Assembly: GCF_900105765.1 (NCBI RefSeq)
Contig: NZ_FNTX01000001.1
Span: forward strand, 2,142,387-2,206,386
Direction: 5' to 3'
From: Ruania alba
GTDB taxonomy: Bacteria; Actinomycetota; Actinomycetes; Actinomycetales; Beutenbergiaceae
Length of the DNA: 64,000 bases
Shown: piece by piece, positions 52,515-60,576 of the stretch
Layout of the letters: every line of letters starts with the position of its first letter
How positions within the stretch are numbered: position 1 is the first letter of the stretch
Position numbers and translations under genes: made by a program
Notes under the pieces: model-generated
What the model saw: the letters and a program-made list of their open reading frames with translations, nothing else
What the model was told of the DNA's origin: nothing
The model's database searches: none

Positions 52515-53176
52515 CCCTCCAGCACCTCCGCGAGCTCGGTCAGGCTCGATACCTCGTACCGGTGGTAGTACGGGGCGCTCGGCTCGTAGCCGCGGTTCAG
52601 GTAGACGGTCTGGGTGATGCCCAGGTCGGTGGCCGGCTGCAGGTCGTAGCGCGGGCTGGCCGAGACGTGCACCACCTCCGACGGAGCACAGTCCAGCTCC
52701 GTGAGCATGTGCTCGAACGCCTGGAGCCGTGGTTTGTACGCGCGGGCCTGCTCCGCGGTGATGACCGCGTGGAAGGGAGCGCCGAGCTGGCCCACGTTGC
52801 CGCTGATCTGTTCATCAGCGGCGTTCGTGAGGATGACCAGCCGGTACTGCTCGGCGAGTGTGACCAGCCCGTCCGGCACGTCCGGATGCGGTCCCCAGGT
52901 CGGCACCTGTTCGTAGATCTGGTCGGCGTCGGTGTCGGTGGCCTCGACCCCGACCCGACGCGCCGCCCGGACAAGGGCACGGGTGATGATCTCCCGGTAC
53001 GGCCGCCAGTCCCCCATCACCTCGTCCCCGCGGTACACGCTGAACCACTCGAGAAACTCTTCCATCTGCTCTCCGGGCACGCGGCCGGCGAAGATCTCGC
53101 GCGTTGCGGCGGACATCCCGAACGCCGTCAGGGTCCCGTAGCAGTCAAAGGTGAGGTAGCGAGGTCGGGTGCTCAT
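52511..53176 (-). CDS. HAD hydrolase of the haloacid dehalogenase type II family (paralog)
   Basis: The 221-residue protein is a paralog of the one encoded at 42924: Asp11 in TFDCYGT, LTNAADE, AYKPRLQAFEHML and VSASPRYDLQ. The SSNxWD dehalogenase motif is again replaced, this time by SASPRYD. It follows the binding-protein gene with a four-base overlap, the same gene pair as in the first operon. Confidence 0.85.
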   Translation of the reverse strand: MSTRPRYLTFDCYGTLTAFGMSAATREIFAGRVPGEQMEEFLEWFSVYRGDEVMGDWRPYREIITRALVRAARRVGVEATDTDADQIYEQVPTWGPHPDVPDGLVTLAEQYRLVILTNAADEQISGNVGQLGAPFHAVITAEQARAYKPRLQAFEHMLTELDCAPSEVVHVSASPRYDLQPATDLGITQTVYLNRGYEPSAPYYHRYEVSSLTELAEVLEG

Positions 53177-54729
53177 GGTGCCTCCATCGTCAGGTCCGTC
53201 GTGATCACGCGCTGGCCGAGGGGATCGTCGACATACCCGGCGATGTCAGCCGAGACGCCGTAGGTGTTGTACTCGTGCACGAGGAACGCAGTCACGGCGC
53301 GTTCTTGCAACATCGAGGCCATCTCCGCATAGAGCCCGTAGCGGGTGTCATCGTCAGACGTGGCCAGCGCTTCTTGAAGCACGGCCTCGACGTCCGGGTC
53401 ACAGTGGTTGGAGAGGTTGTACCCTCCGTCGCAACCGTAGTCCGAGCTGAGGAAGCCGCCCGGGTCGGGCACATCGGTCAGCGTGCTGCGGGAGAGCAGG
53501 GTGGCGTCGTAATTGCCGTCGAGCAGGTCCTGCTCGACGGACGCGTAGGCTCCGGACCGGATCGTCACGGTGATCCCGATCTCGGCCAGCTGGGCCTGGA
53601 TTACTTGGGAGAGATCGGCGAAGGCGACCTGGTCGGTGTAGGCGATCAGCTCGAAGTCGATCGAGGCCGGGTCGATGCCGGCGCCGGAGAGCATGGCCAC
53701 GGCCGCATCCGGGTCGGACTCGACCGGTGCGGCGGCCTCCGGTGCCCACGGCGCGGACGAAGCGAACGGACCCACCGCGGGGGCAGCGAACCCCTCGTAC
53801 ACGGCATCGACGATCTCGTCGAGGTCGAGGGCCGTCCTGATGGCATCGCGCACCACCTCCTCGTCGAACGGTTCCTGGTCCAGGTTGAACAGCATGCCGG
53901 TGGTGCGGGGCAGCTCGAACGGCTCCGCGACGATGCTCTCGTCGCCCTCGAGCTGGGTCATTGCCACTGCCGGCAGGTTCGCGGAGATATCGGTCTCCCC
54001 GGTGCGCAGCTGCGTGACGCGTGCCTCACCGTCGCTGATGTGCTGGACCTCCACCCCATCCAGCCCTGGTGTCCCACCCCAGTAGTCGTCGTAGGCCTCC
54101 AACGAGATGGACACACCCGAGGCGATGTCGGTGATCTCGAACGGCCCGGTGCACGTGCCGACCGGGTCCACCTGCTCACCCCCGTACGCGGACGGTGCCA
54201 GTATCCCGGTGGTCGGGCTTGTCACTCGAAGCGGGAGAAGCGGGTCCGGCTCCGGGGTCGAGATCCGCACTGTCGCCTCGTCCGCCGCCTCGATGCCGGC
54301 GATCGTCTCGTGGTTGAACGACCTGGGCGGTGTGTCACTGTCGATCACATCCTGGAGCGCAGTCACCACAGCTTCAGCCGTCACGGCGCTGCCGTCCTGG
54401 AAGCTGGCCTCGCGCACCGTGAACTCCCAGGTGGTCGGTTCGCTCTGGACCCACTCGGTTGCGATCTCCGGCACCACCTCACCGTCCGGGGTGTACCGCA
54501 AGAGGGTCTCCAGACAGCCGATCCTGGTCAGGATGAACGCATCGTCACTGCCGATCGCGAAACCGGAGCTCGGCGAGAACGCCTCCACGTAGCCGATCGT
54601 CGCTCTCTCGGCGTCGCCTTCACCGCCGGTCTCGCCGTCGGTGTCGGTCGAACCTCCGGAGAAACCGCACCCGGTGAGCCCGAGGGCACCCACCAGCGCA
54701 CCGCCGATCCACCATCGATGTTGCACCAT
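53173..54729 (-). CDS. Peptide/nickel-type substrate-binding lipoprotein (family 5, paralog)
   Basis: The 518-residue protein has a signal peptide ending in LTGC with Cys21 and an acidic Gly-rich tether. It aligns throughout with the binding protein encoded at 43648, for example GFAIGSDDAFILTRIGC, LLRYT and TGPFEITDIASG. GGAGG precedes the ATG at 54729; longer frames lack such a site. No permease or ATPase genes follow, so it probably feeds the transporter encoded at 37-41.6 kb with a second ligand. Confidence 0.9.
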   Translation of the reverse strand: MVQHRWWIGGALVGALGLTGCGFSGGSTDTDGETGGEGDAERATIGYVEAFSPSSGFAIGSDDAFILTRIGCLETLLRYTPDGEVVPEIATEWVQSEPTTWEFTVREASFQDGSAVTAEAVVTALQDVIDSDTPPRSFNHETIAGIEAADEATVRISTPEPDPLLPLRVTSPTTGILAPSAYGGEQVDPVGTCTGPFEITDIASGVSISLEAYDDYWGGTPGLDGVEVQHISDGEARVTQLRTGETDISANLPAVAMTQLEGDESIVAEPFELPRTTGMLFNLDQEPFDEEVVRDAIRTALDLDEIVDAVYEGFAAPAVGPFASSAPWAPEAAAPVESDPDAAVAMLSGAGIDPASIDFELIAYTDQVAFADLSQVIQAQLAEIGITVTIRSGAYASVEQDLLDGNYDATLLSRSTLTDVPDPGGFLSSDYGCDGGYNLSNHCDPDVEAVLQEALATSDDDTRYGLYAEMASMLQERAVTAFLVHEYNTYGVSADIAGYVDDPLGQRVITTDLTMEAP

Positions 54730-54846
54730 GCCCAGCCTCCGCCCGTCATGTCGGCACGCGCCGCGCACGCACCCGGATGTGCCCATCGTCGATTGTCGAC
54801 GATATTCCAACGCGACTCTGCGTCACGCAGTTTCACTGCAATTGCA

Positions 54847-54876
54847 ACGGTAGCGAGAGAGAAGATTGTTGACAAG
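54847..54876 (-). promoter_or_regulatory. Promoter and operator of the second binding-protein operon
   Basis: On the minus strand TTGTCA (54875-54870), 17 bases, TACCGT (54852-54847). The palindrome ATTGTTGACAAG (54865-54876) covers the -35 box, as at 45245-45277. Confidence 0.6.
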
Positions 54877-54887
54877 AGTTCGCCGAA

Positions 54888-54899
54888 ATTGTTGACAAT
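54888..54899. promoter_or_regulatory. Second ATTGTTGACAAT operator
   Basis: A near-perfect palindrome, 12 bases from the previous one, on the side of the divergent NTF2-like gene. On the plus strand its TTGACA (54892-54897) could be a -35 box with TACGAT (54917-54922) after 19 bases. Confidence 0.6.
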
Positions 54900-54965
54900 T
54901 GCCCTCACGGGATGGCTACGATCGTCGGCACACCGCCAAGGTTCGACACTCGGGAGGGCACGAGG

Positions 54966-55367
54966 ATGGTCAGCACATCCGATCCGATAGAGCGACCTCA
55001 GGTTGAGGACTCCTTCTTCGCGCGCTATCAACGCGCCTGGAGCGAGTGCGATATCGAGGGCATCGTGTCCATGATGACTCCGGACGGTGTGTACGAGGCA
55101 TCGTTCGGCCCGGAGCCATGGGGTGTTCGACATGTCGGGCGGGAGACGATCCGCGCCGCACTGGAAGAGATGTGGCGTGACCCGAGCCGGCGATCGAGGC
55201 ACATCTATGGGGATCGGTTCCTGCTCGGCGACCGCGGTTTCTCCGAATGGACTTCCGAACGCACCGAACCCGACGGCACGACGGCCGTGGTGCACGGCGC
55301 GGACTTCTACCGGTTCACTGACGGGCTCGTCGCGGAGAAGATTGCCTACCGCAAGGTCGTCGGATGA
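54966..55367 (+). CDS. NTF2/SnoaL-like protein
   Basis: The 133-residue protein has the cone-like NTF2 fold pattern: FFARYQRAWSECDIEGIVSMMTPDGVYEASFG, then RETIRAALEEMW, FLLGDRGFSEWTSERTEPDG and HGADFYRFTDGLVAEKIAYRK. Members range from isomerases to binding proteins, so no reaction is assigned. GGGAGGG lies before the ATG. Its stop overlaps the flavin oxidase gene (ATGA), and it is divergent from the second binding-protein operon across the shared operators. Confidence 0.82.
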   Translation: MVSTSDPIERPQVEDSFFARYQRAWSECDIEGIVSMMTPDGVYEASFGPEPWGVRHVGRETIRAALEEMWRDPSRRSRHIYGDRFLLGDRGFSEWTSERTEPDGTTAVVHGADFYRFTDGLVAEKIAYRKVVG

Positions 55368-56473
55368 GCGCCCGGGTGGCCGTCGTCGGGGGCGGTATCC
55401 TCGGTGCGGCCACAGCCGCTGAACTCGCGCGGCGCGGTGCCACGGTGACGCTGCTGACCGAGCGCGGACTGTGCAGCGAGGCCTCGGGCCGGACCCTCTC
55501 CTGGCTGAACTCCTTCGGTCGCATCGCACCCGACTATCACCGGTTGCGCCTGCTCGGCATCGACAGGTACCGGCGACGGGCAGCGGATCCGGCGACCCGG
55601 GAGGCCATCACTTTCGCGGGCGGTCTCGCCTGGCGTCCACCGGACCAGCACGACGGCCTGATCGCGGCCTACGAGCACATGCTCGATGCCGAGTACCCGG
55701 CCGAATGGTTCGACCACGCGGACGTCGCTGCACGTGTTCCGGGCGTCGATCCGACGTCGGTCCCGGACACCGGCGCGGTCTACAACCCGACCGAGGGGTG
55801 GGTCCACGTGCCGGACCTGGTCGAGACGCTCGCTGGCGAAATGGAGCGAGCCGGGGGCGAGATCCGGACCGAGGTCGGTCCGGCGGCGATCGCTCACGAC
55901 GGGGACCACGTCACCGGGGTGCGCCTGGCGGACGGATCCACCATCGAGGTGGATGCGGCGGTGCTGGCCACGGGTGCGCGCGTGCCGTCGATGCTCGCCG
56001 AGGCCGGTGTCAGGATCCCGGACGCCACCAGTGTCGCCGCCCTGGTTCGCACCGAGCCGGTCGAGACCGAGCTTGCTGCCGTGCTGAACACGGCACGGGT
56101 GGCGCTGCGCCCGGCGCCGGACGGTTCGCTGGTGATGGACTCGGCCGCGGGGAACGCCGCCGCCGTCGCCCACCCTGACGGGAGCTTCACCGTCCCCGAC
56201 GATGCCGTCACCACACTCCTCGCCGACGCTACGCGCGTCCTCGCGGGGAACCCGGAGTTGCGCGTGCGCTCCCACGGCGTCGGCCTCAAGCCCATCCCGG
56301 GCGATGAGCGCCCCGTCGTCGGTGAGCTCGACGACGTGCGCGGGTACCACGTCGCCTTCACGCACAGCGGTGCGACGCTGGGACTCATCCTCGGCGAACT
56401 ACTCGCCGAGGAGATCCTGGCCGGCACTCGACGCGACGAGCTGGAGCCGTTCCGACCGCACCGGTTCGCCTGA
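55364..56473 (+). CDS. FAD-dependent oxidoreductase (DAO family)
   Basis: The 369-residue flavoenzyme has VAVVGGGILGAATAAELARRGATV as its FAD site and ends with a DAO-type block (GLKPIPGDERPVVGELDDVRG, then FTHSGATLGLILGELLAEEIL). LCSEASGRTLSWLN follows the first Rossmann motif. This is the third DAO-type oxidase in the region. It probably oxidises an amine or amino acid related to the imported compound. Confidence 0.87.
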   Translation: MSARVAVVGGGILGAATAAELARRGATVTLLTERGLCSEASGRTLSWLNSFGRIAPDYHRLRLLGIDRYRRRAADPATREAITFAGGLAWRPPDQHDGLIAAYEHMLDAEYPAEWFDHADVAARVPGVDPTSVPDTGAVYNPTEGWVHVPDLVETLAGEMERAGGEIRTEVGPAAIAHDGDHVTGVRLADGSTIEVDAAVLATGARVPSMLAEAGVRIPDATSVAALVRTEPVETELAAVLNTARVALRPAPDGSLVMDSAAGNAAAVAHPDGSFTVPDDAVTTLLADATRVLAGNPELRVRSHGVGLKPIPGDERPVVGELDDVRGYHVAFTHSGATLGLILGELLAEEILAGTRRDELEPFRPHRFA

Positions 56474-56521
56474 CCCGCCGCTACGCTGACCTCGGACCGG
56501 CGGTACCGCCGGAGGAGTGTG

Positions 56522-57898
56522 GTGGGGAACAACGGGAGGGTGTGCGTGCGTCAGCTCATTCGACAACTTCCGCCGTTGCGGTGGCGTGACGAACGGATCC
56601 GTGAGCTCCGGGCGACGAACCGGACGCAGAAGGCGAGGCTGGAAGCGTTGTCGGCGGAACTCGCCGAGTGGCGCGCCCGCGCGGAGGAAGAGCCTCGTCG
56701 CGACGGCGTGGGTGCACCGCGGACCGGACCGAAAGGGCTCCCGGAGGCCGCGGGCGGCCCGTCCTTCCAGTACATGCTCGAGTCGGAGCGCCGCATCGCC
56801 GTGGTGCGGCGCAAGGACGGGCCGGCGCCGCTACGGATCTCCCTGGCCGGGAAGCTGTACTCGCAGTCGATCGCCCGTGCCGCCGGGGTCCGGGTTCCCG
56901 CGATCTATGGCATCTGGAACTCCATCGAGGAGATCGATCTGGCCGCGCTGCCGGAGGAGTTCGTGCTCAAGTCCGACCGCGGGTCGAACTCCAAGGGCGT
57001 CTTCCCGATTGTACGCGCCGGGGACCGGTACCAGATCGCCGGCATCGCTGAGCCCGTGACGGCCGAGCAGGTGCTCGACAGGCTCCGGGAGGCCAAGGAG
57101 GCCCGCCGCGCACCAGCGCCCTATTTCGCGGAACAGTACTTGCACGGACGCGAGGACGGCGAGGTCCCGCCCGACATCAAGGTCTACGCCTTCTACGGCG
57201 AGATCGGGCACGTGCACCTGCGCGCCGTGGGCCGCCACGCGGACAACTCCTCGGTCGTGTCCAAGTTCGTCGACGCCGACGGGACTGACCTGGGAGCCAT
57301 CGACCCCTCCCGGACGATCGACCCGACTTTGGCACTTCCCGAGGCTTTCGAGGAGGTCGTGCAGGCCGCCCGCACGCTCTCCAAGGCGGCCAAGGTGCCA
57401 TTCATCCGGGTGGACCTCTACGAGACGGCGGACGGGATCTGCTTCGGCGAGTACACCACCCGGCCAGGTGGCACACAGTGGTACGGCGTCGAGCACGACC
57501 GCGTGCTCGGCAAGCGCTGGGAACGGGCGCAGTCCCGCCTGGACGCCGATCGCACCGCCGGGATGCCGCTCGAGCCGGACACGCTCGAGCCGGAGGACCT
57601 GCCCTCGAGCCGTCGCCCGTCGACCGATCGCATTGCCCGGCGCGTGCACGTCGCCGGGCACGTCCAGGGTGTCGGGTACCGGATGCACTGCTCCCGGACC
57701 GCCGAACGGCTGGGCGTGGCCGGGTGGGTGCGCAACCTTCCCGACGGCGCAGTACAGGCGTGGGTGGAAGGCGCACCGGACGCCGTCGGGAGCCTGCTCG
57801 ACTGGCTGGCCACCGGGCCACGAAACGCCGAGGTGACCGGCACCCAGATCACCGAGGAGGACCCGCAGGGTCTCTCCTCGTTCGAGATCCGTCGCTGA
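56522..57898 (+). CDS. TupA-like ATP-grasp protein fused to an acylphosphatase domain
   Basis: The product (about 458 residues) has a basic N-terminus with LPPLRWRDERIREL, a coiled coil (about 20-50) and an ATP-grasp domain (about 75-365). EEFVLKSDRGSNSKGVFP is the nucleotide strand; PPDIKVYAFYGEIGH and FIRVDLYETADGICFGEYTTRPGG hold the metal residues. After a Pro/Ser linker, residues 375-458 form an acylphosphatase: RRVHVAGHVQGVGYRMHCSRTA contains the phosphate-binding GHVQGVGYR loop, and GWVRNLPDGAVQAWVEG holds the catalytic Asn. It is a clear paralog of the protein encoded at 30385, which lacks this domain. GGAGGA lies five bases before GTG 56522. Acceptor and product are unknown. Confidence 0.82.
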   Translation: MGNNGRVCVRQLIRQLPPLRWRDERIRELRATNRTQKARLEALSAELAEWRARAEEEPRRDGVGAPRTGPKGLPEAAGGPSFQYMLESERRIAVVRRKDGPAPLRISLAGKLYSQSIARAAGVRVPAIYGIWNSIEEIDLAALPEEFVLKSDRGSNSKGVFPIVRAGDRYQIAGIAEPVTAEQVLDRLREAKEARRAPAPYFAEQYLHGREDGEVPPDIKVYAFYGEIGHVHLRAVGRHADNSSVVSKFVDADGTDLGAIDPSRTIDPTLALPEAFEEVVQAARTLSKAAKVPFIRVDLYETADGICFGEYTTRPGGTQWYGVEHDRVLGKRWERAQSRLDADRTAGMPLEPDTLEPEDLPSSRRPSTDRIARRVHVAGHVQGVGYRMHCSRTAERLGVAGWVRNLPDGAVQAWVEGAPDAVGSLLDWLATGPRNAEVTGTQITEEDPQGLSSFEIRR

Positions 57899-57920
57899 GA
57901 CGGCCGTTGGTCGATCGGCG

Positions 57921-59012
57921 TCAGGATCCGGTCGATCTCCGGGTGACCAGCTCCGGCGGCACCAGCGTGACCTCACGTGACCTGGGCTCAGCACCGTTCA
58001 CCCGGTGCAGCAGCCGGTCGACCGCGGCGCGACCGACCTCTCCAGCAGGCAGCCGCACCGTCGACAACGGCGGCTCCAAGAACTCCGCGAACGGGTAGTC
58101 CCCGAACCCGACCACCAGCGTGTCCTCCGGGCATCGCAGACCCCGTTCGCGGAGGGCGCGGTAGAGCCCCAAGGCGAAGTAGTCGTTGCCCACGACACAC
58201 CCGTCCGGCCGGTGGCCACGCGCGAGCAGGTCGACGGTCACGCGATAGGCGTCCCCGGCCTGCCACGGGAGAGCAGCGCGATCACTGCGCCGAGTCGGCA
58301 CCATGAGCACCTGGCGTTCGTCGAGCGGGAGCGAGGCGTCCTCGAGAGCATCCCGGAACCCCTGGATGCGTTGATCGATCGTGGTGATGGGCAGGTCTTC
58401 CTCGAGCATCACGATCGACCGCGCCCCTTGCGCGATCACATGGGAGGTCGCCGCATACGCACCCGCATGGTTGTCGGTGGCCACGGTATCGACGTCGAGA
58501 TCGTCCAGGCGCCGATTGACCACGACGAGCGGGATCCCTGCACGCTCGACCGCCTGCCAGGGGTTCGTCTCCCCCTGCACCGGGACCACGATGACGCCGT
58601 CCAGCCCGGACCGGATCACATTCTCGGCGGCAGCCTGTTCCCGGGCGGTCGACTCCTCGCTGAGGAACAGGACGATGTGATAGCCCTCGTCGGCCGCGCG
58701 TTGCTCGATCGCGCTGATGAGCTCGGCGTAGAACGGGTTCGAGACGTTCGTGATGACCAGACCGATGGTGCGCGGGCCACCGAGGACGAGCGAGCGAGCA
58801 TGCACGTTGGGCACATAGCCGAGCTGCTCGGCGGCACGTCGGATCGTCTCGCGCGATTCTGCGCTCACGCCGGACTCGCCGCGGAGCGCCCGCGAGACCG
58901 TGTTGACCGATACTCCGACGGCGTCGGCCACGTCTCGTAGGGTGCGCCGCCTGCGCGGCGCACCCGTTCTGATCTCGTCATCGTCCACTGAGCACGTCCG
59001 ATTCAGTATCAC
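57921..59012 (-). CDS. LacI-family transcriptional repressor
   Basis: The 363-residue protein has HTH LRDVADAVGVSVNTVSRALRG at about residue 24, hinge VPNVHARSLVLGG and a sugar-binding-type sensor (IGLVITNVSNPFYAEL, GCVVGNDYFALGLYRALRE, VVGFGDYPFAEFLEPPLSTVRLP). The GTG start at 59012 has no strong ribosome site. It is the third gene of a minus-strand unit after two unrecognised genes. Palindromes with a central CG at 60394 and 60482 are its likely operators. Confidence 0.9.
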   Translation of the reverse strand: MILNRTCSVDDDEIRTGAPRRRRTLRDVADAVGVSVNTVSRALRGESGVSAESRETIRRAAEQLGYVPNVHARSLVLGGPRTIGLVITNVSNPFYAELISAIEQRAADEGYHIVLFLSEESTAREQAAAENVIRSGLDGVIVVPVQGETNPWQAVERAGIPLVVVNRRLDDLDVDTVATDNHAGAYAATSHVIAQGARSIVMLEEDLPITTIDQRIQGFRDALEDASLPLDERQVLMVPTRRSDRAALPWQAGDAYRVTVDLLARGHRPDGCVVGNDYFALGLYRALRERGLRCPEDTLVVGFGDYPFAEFLEPPLSTVRLPAGEVGRAAVDRLLHRVNGAEPRSREVTLVPPELVTRRSTGS

Positions 59013-59043
59013 GGCTCACGCGAGGCGAGCCTCGGCGGCTACG

Positions 59044-59364
59044 TCAACTCTTCAGGGCCAGGTAGATCCGCACCTTCACCGAGCCCCCGGTCATTGTGCC
59101 GCGAATGCGCAGCCAATGGCCGTATTCGCGGACCGGCCAGGTGGTCAGCTCGCCGGACGCCTGCCGCGGATCGTCGAGATCGACCCAGGTGAGCCCGTCC
59201 GGAGACACCTGGGTGGTGAGGTCCACCTGGGGCTCCCCCTCGGTGGACAGGATCTGGAAGAACCAGCGTGCCTCTCGCGTCCATCCCGTCTCGAAGGGCT
59301 CGGTGGCGAAGTCGCCGGAGAAGGTCGTGTTCCGCTCGAGAATCGCGGTCTGGGATTGCAACAT
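59044..59364 (-). CDS. Uncharacterised 106-residue protein
   Basis: I do not recognise a family with confidence. The protein is rich in beta-strand-type segments (EARWFFQILSTEG, VDLTTQVSPDGLTWVDLDD, WLRIRGTMTGGSVKVRIYLALK), like a small jelly-roll or phage-type beta sandwich. It has no signal peptide. It starts six bases after the upstream gene with GGTGAT as ribosome site, so the two are cotranslated. The LacI gene follows 31 bases later. Confidence 0.7.
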   Translation of the reverse strand: MLQSQTAILERNTTFSGDFATEPFETGWTREARWFFQILSTEGEPQVDLTTQVSPDGLTWVDLDDPRQASGELTTWPVREYGHWLRIRGTMTGGSVKVRIYLALKS

Positions 59365-59370
59365 CAGAGA

Positions 59371-60339
59371 TCACCAATCGGCTGAGATGACGACAGAGTC
59401 GAGGAACAGGAAGTTGCGGACACCGGAGAGGGTCCGGACCGAGAAGTAGAAGTTCAGCAAGTTATCCAGGGACTCGTACGGCTCGTCGTAGACAGGGACG
59501 GGAACGTCGCTCATGTCGATGAGCCGGTCGTTCAGCTGGAACTCGACGTTGCAACGCTTCTCGGTGTCGACGAGCCACCGCACGTAGTGCCAGTTGACCT
59601 TGGTCGGAACCTCGTTGAAACACATCTCCATCGGATCACCGATATAGCGCCAGTCGCTCGGATCGGGGGCGGTGAAGTCGGCGGCGTAGGGCAGCGCGAA
59701 CTTCCCCTCGAGGTGCTCCTTCGGCGTGGGCTCCGGGACGACCGGGTAGGACAGACGACGCACGAGGTTGCCGTCGGCATCGGTGTTCTGGAACCGAGCG
59801 ACCGTGTGATACCTCGTCCCCCCATCGCCGCAGAGGTCGGTCGCCACCGTGAAGGCGCCGAACTGCGCCTCGGACGGATGCAGGTTGCCGTCCCAGGCGA
59901 CCTCGCCGTACCGGTCACGCTCCTCATCGCCGCCCAGCTGAGCCTCCGCCTTGTAGGTCAGGTAGGCCTCGATCTGCACCAAGCCGCGACCGGCCATGGT
60001 GAGGCGCCGAATCGCGGTCGCCGTGTGCCCCGGGTACGGACGTGTGGCGAGCTTGAGCGAGTAGGTGCCCGTCATCGCACCGTGGGTACCGGTGTCGAAG
60101 AACGTCGCGTTCGACAACTGTGGCGTGCGGAAGTCGCGCATATGCGCGTCGACCGTGTCCAGGTCGCCCCGGCCATTGAAGTTGCCGATCAGTTCGGTCC
60201 ATCCGTTGGTGCCCTCATTGAAGTCATCGAGGGCGAGGATGCGGGGCAGCGGGTTGTACTTCGACAGACGGACATCGCTGGCGCGGATCGCATCGCGCAT
60301 CGCCGCGCGCAGCGAGTCGGTATCGACCGAGGTCACCAT
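59371..60339 (-). CDS. Uncharacterised 322-residue protein, DUF-type
   Basis: The product has no signal peptide or membrane helix. It contains YNPLPRILALDDFNEGTNGW near residue 30, DFRTPQLSNATFFDTGTHG and GTYSLKLATRP, all consistent with a beta-sandwich that may bind carbohydrate, and acidic, Trp-rich segments further on. It probably works together with the 106-residue protein encoded next to it. AAGGAG precedes the ATG. It is the first gene of the LacI-containing unit, divergent from an oligopeptide-type transporter. I cannot assign a function. Confidence 0.75.
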   Translation of the reverse strand: MVTSVDTDSLRAAMRDAIRASDVRLSKYNPLPRILALDDFNEGTNGWTELIGNFNGRGDLDTVDAHMRDFRTPQLSNATFFDTGTHGAMTGTYSLKLATRPYPGHTATAIRRLTMAGRGLVQIEAYLTYKAEAQLGGDEERDRYGEVAWDGNLHPSEAQFGAFTVATDLCGDGGTRYHTVARFQNTDADGNLVRRLSYPVVPEPTPKEHLEGKFALPYAADFTAPDPSDWRYIGDPMEMCFNEVPTKVNWHYVRWLVDTEKRCNVEFQLNDRLIDMSDVPVPVYDEPYESLDNLLNFYFSVRTLSGVRNFLFLDSVVISADW

Positions 60340-60393
60340 TCACTCCTTGCTTGCCGTACAGGCGTAGGGTCGCCGGCGTCCGCCGGTATCGGC

Positions 60394-60409
60394 ACATTAG
60401 CGTTAATGT
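60394..60409. promoter_or_regulatory. LacI-type operator near the unknown-protein unit
   Basis: ACATTAGCGTTAATGT is a 16-bp palindrome with only two purine/pyrimidine deviations and a central CG, 55 bases before the minus-strand start codon. It matches the site at 60482 in the right half (TAATGT). Confidence 0.65.
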
Positions 60410-60452
60410 TCCATGCGCACAACCTTCGCCATGAACTGCTCTCAACTCACTG

Positions 60453-60481
60453 TTGACCGCATCCCTTCGCCCTGCAAGACT
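60453..60481 (+). promoter_or_regulatory. Promoter of the oligopeptide-type transporter operon
   Basis: TTGACC (60453-60458), 17 bases, AAGACT (60476-60481). The LacI-type operator begins at the next base, so bound repressor would cover the start point. Confidence 0.55.
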
Positions 60482-60497
60482 GCATGAACGCTAATGT
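60482..60497. promoter_or_regulatory. LacI-type operator of the transporter operon
   Basis: GCATGAACGCTAATGT matches the other copy's complement (ACATTAACGCTAATGT) at 13 of 16 positions and has the central CG. The two sites are 88 bases apart centre to centre, close to eight DNA turns, so looping is possible. Confidence 0.6.
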
Positions 60498-60537
60498 TGG
60501 TGAGCAACACACACGAAGGGTGCTCGAGGAAGAACAC

Positions 60538-60576
60538 ATGACGCTCATGCCGATCTGCCCGCTCGAGGACGAGTGA
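60538..60576 (+). CDS. Possible 12-codon leader peptide
   Basis: ATG at 60538 follows GAGGA at ten bases and reads MTLMPICPLEDE. Its TGA overlaps the permease ATG (TGATG at 60574-60578). Translation of this short frame could bring ribosomes to the permease start. It has no run of regulatory codons, so attenuation is not suggested. It may also be only an accident of the leader sequence. Confidence 0.35.
   Translation: MTLMPICPLEDE

Noticed and set aside
53275-54990. Open frame of about 570 codons on the plus strand
   Set aside because: It lies opposite the second binding-protein gene and shows low-complexity Arg/Gly/His composition without ribosome site.
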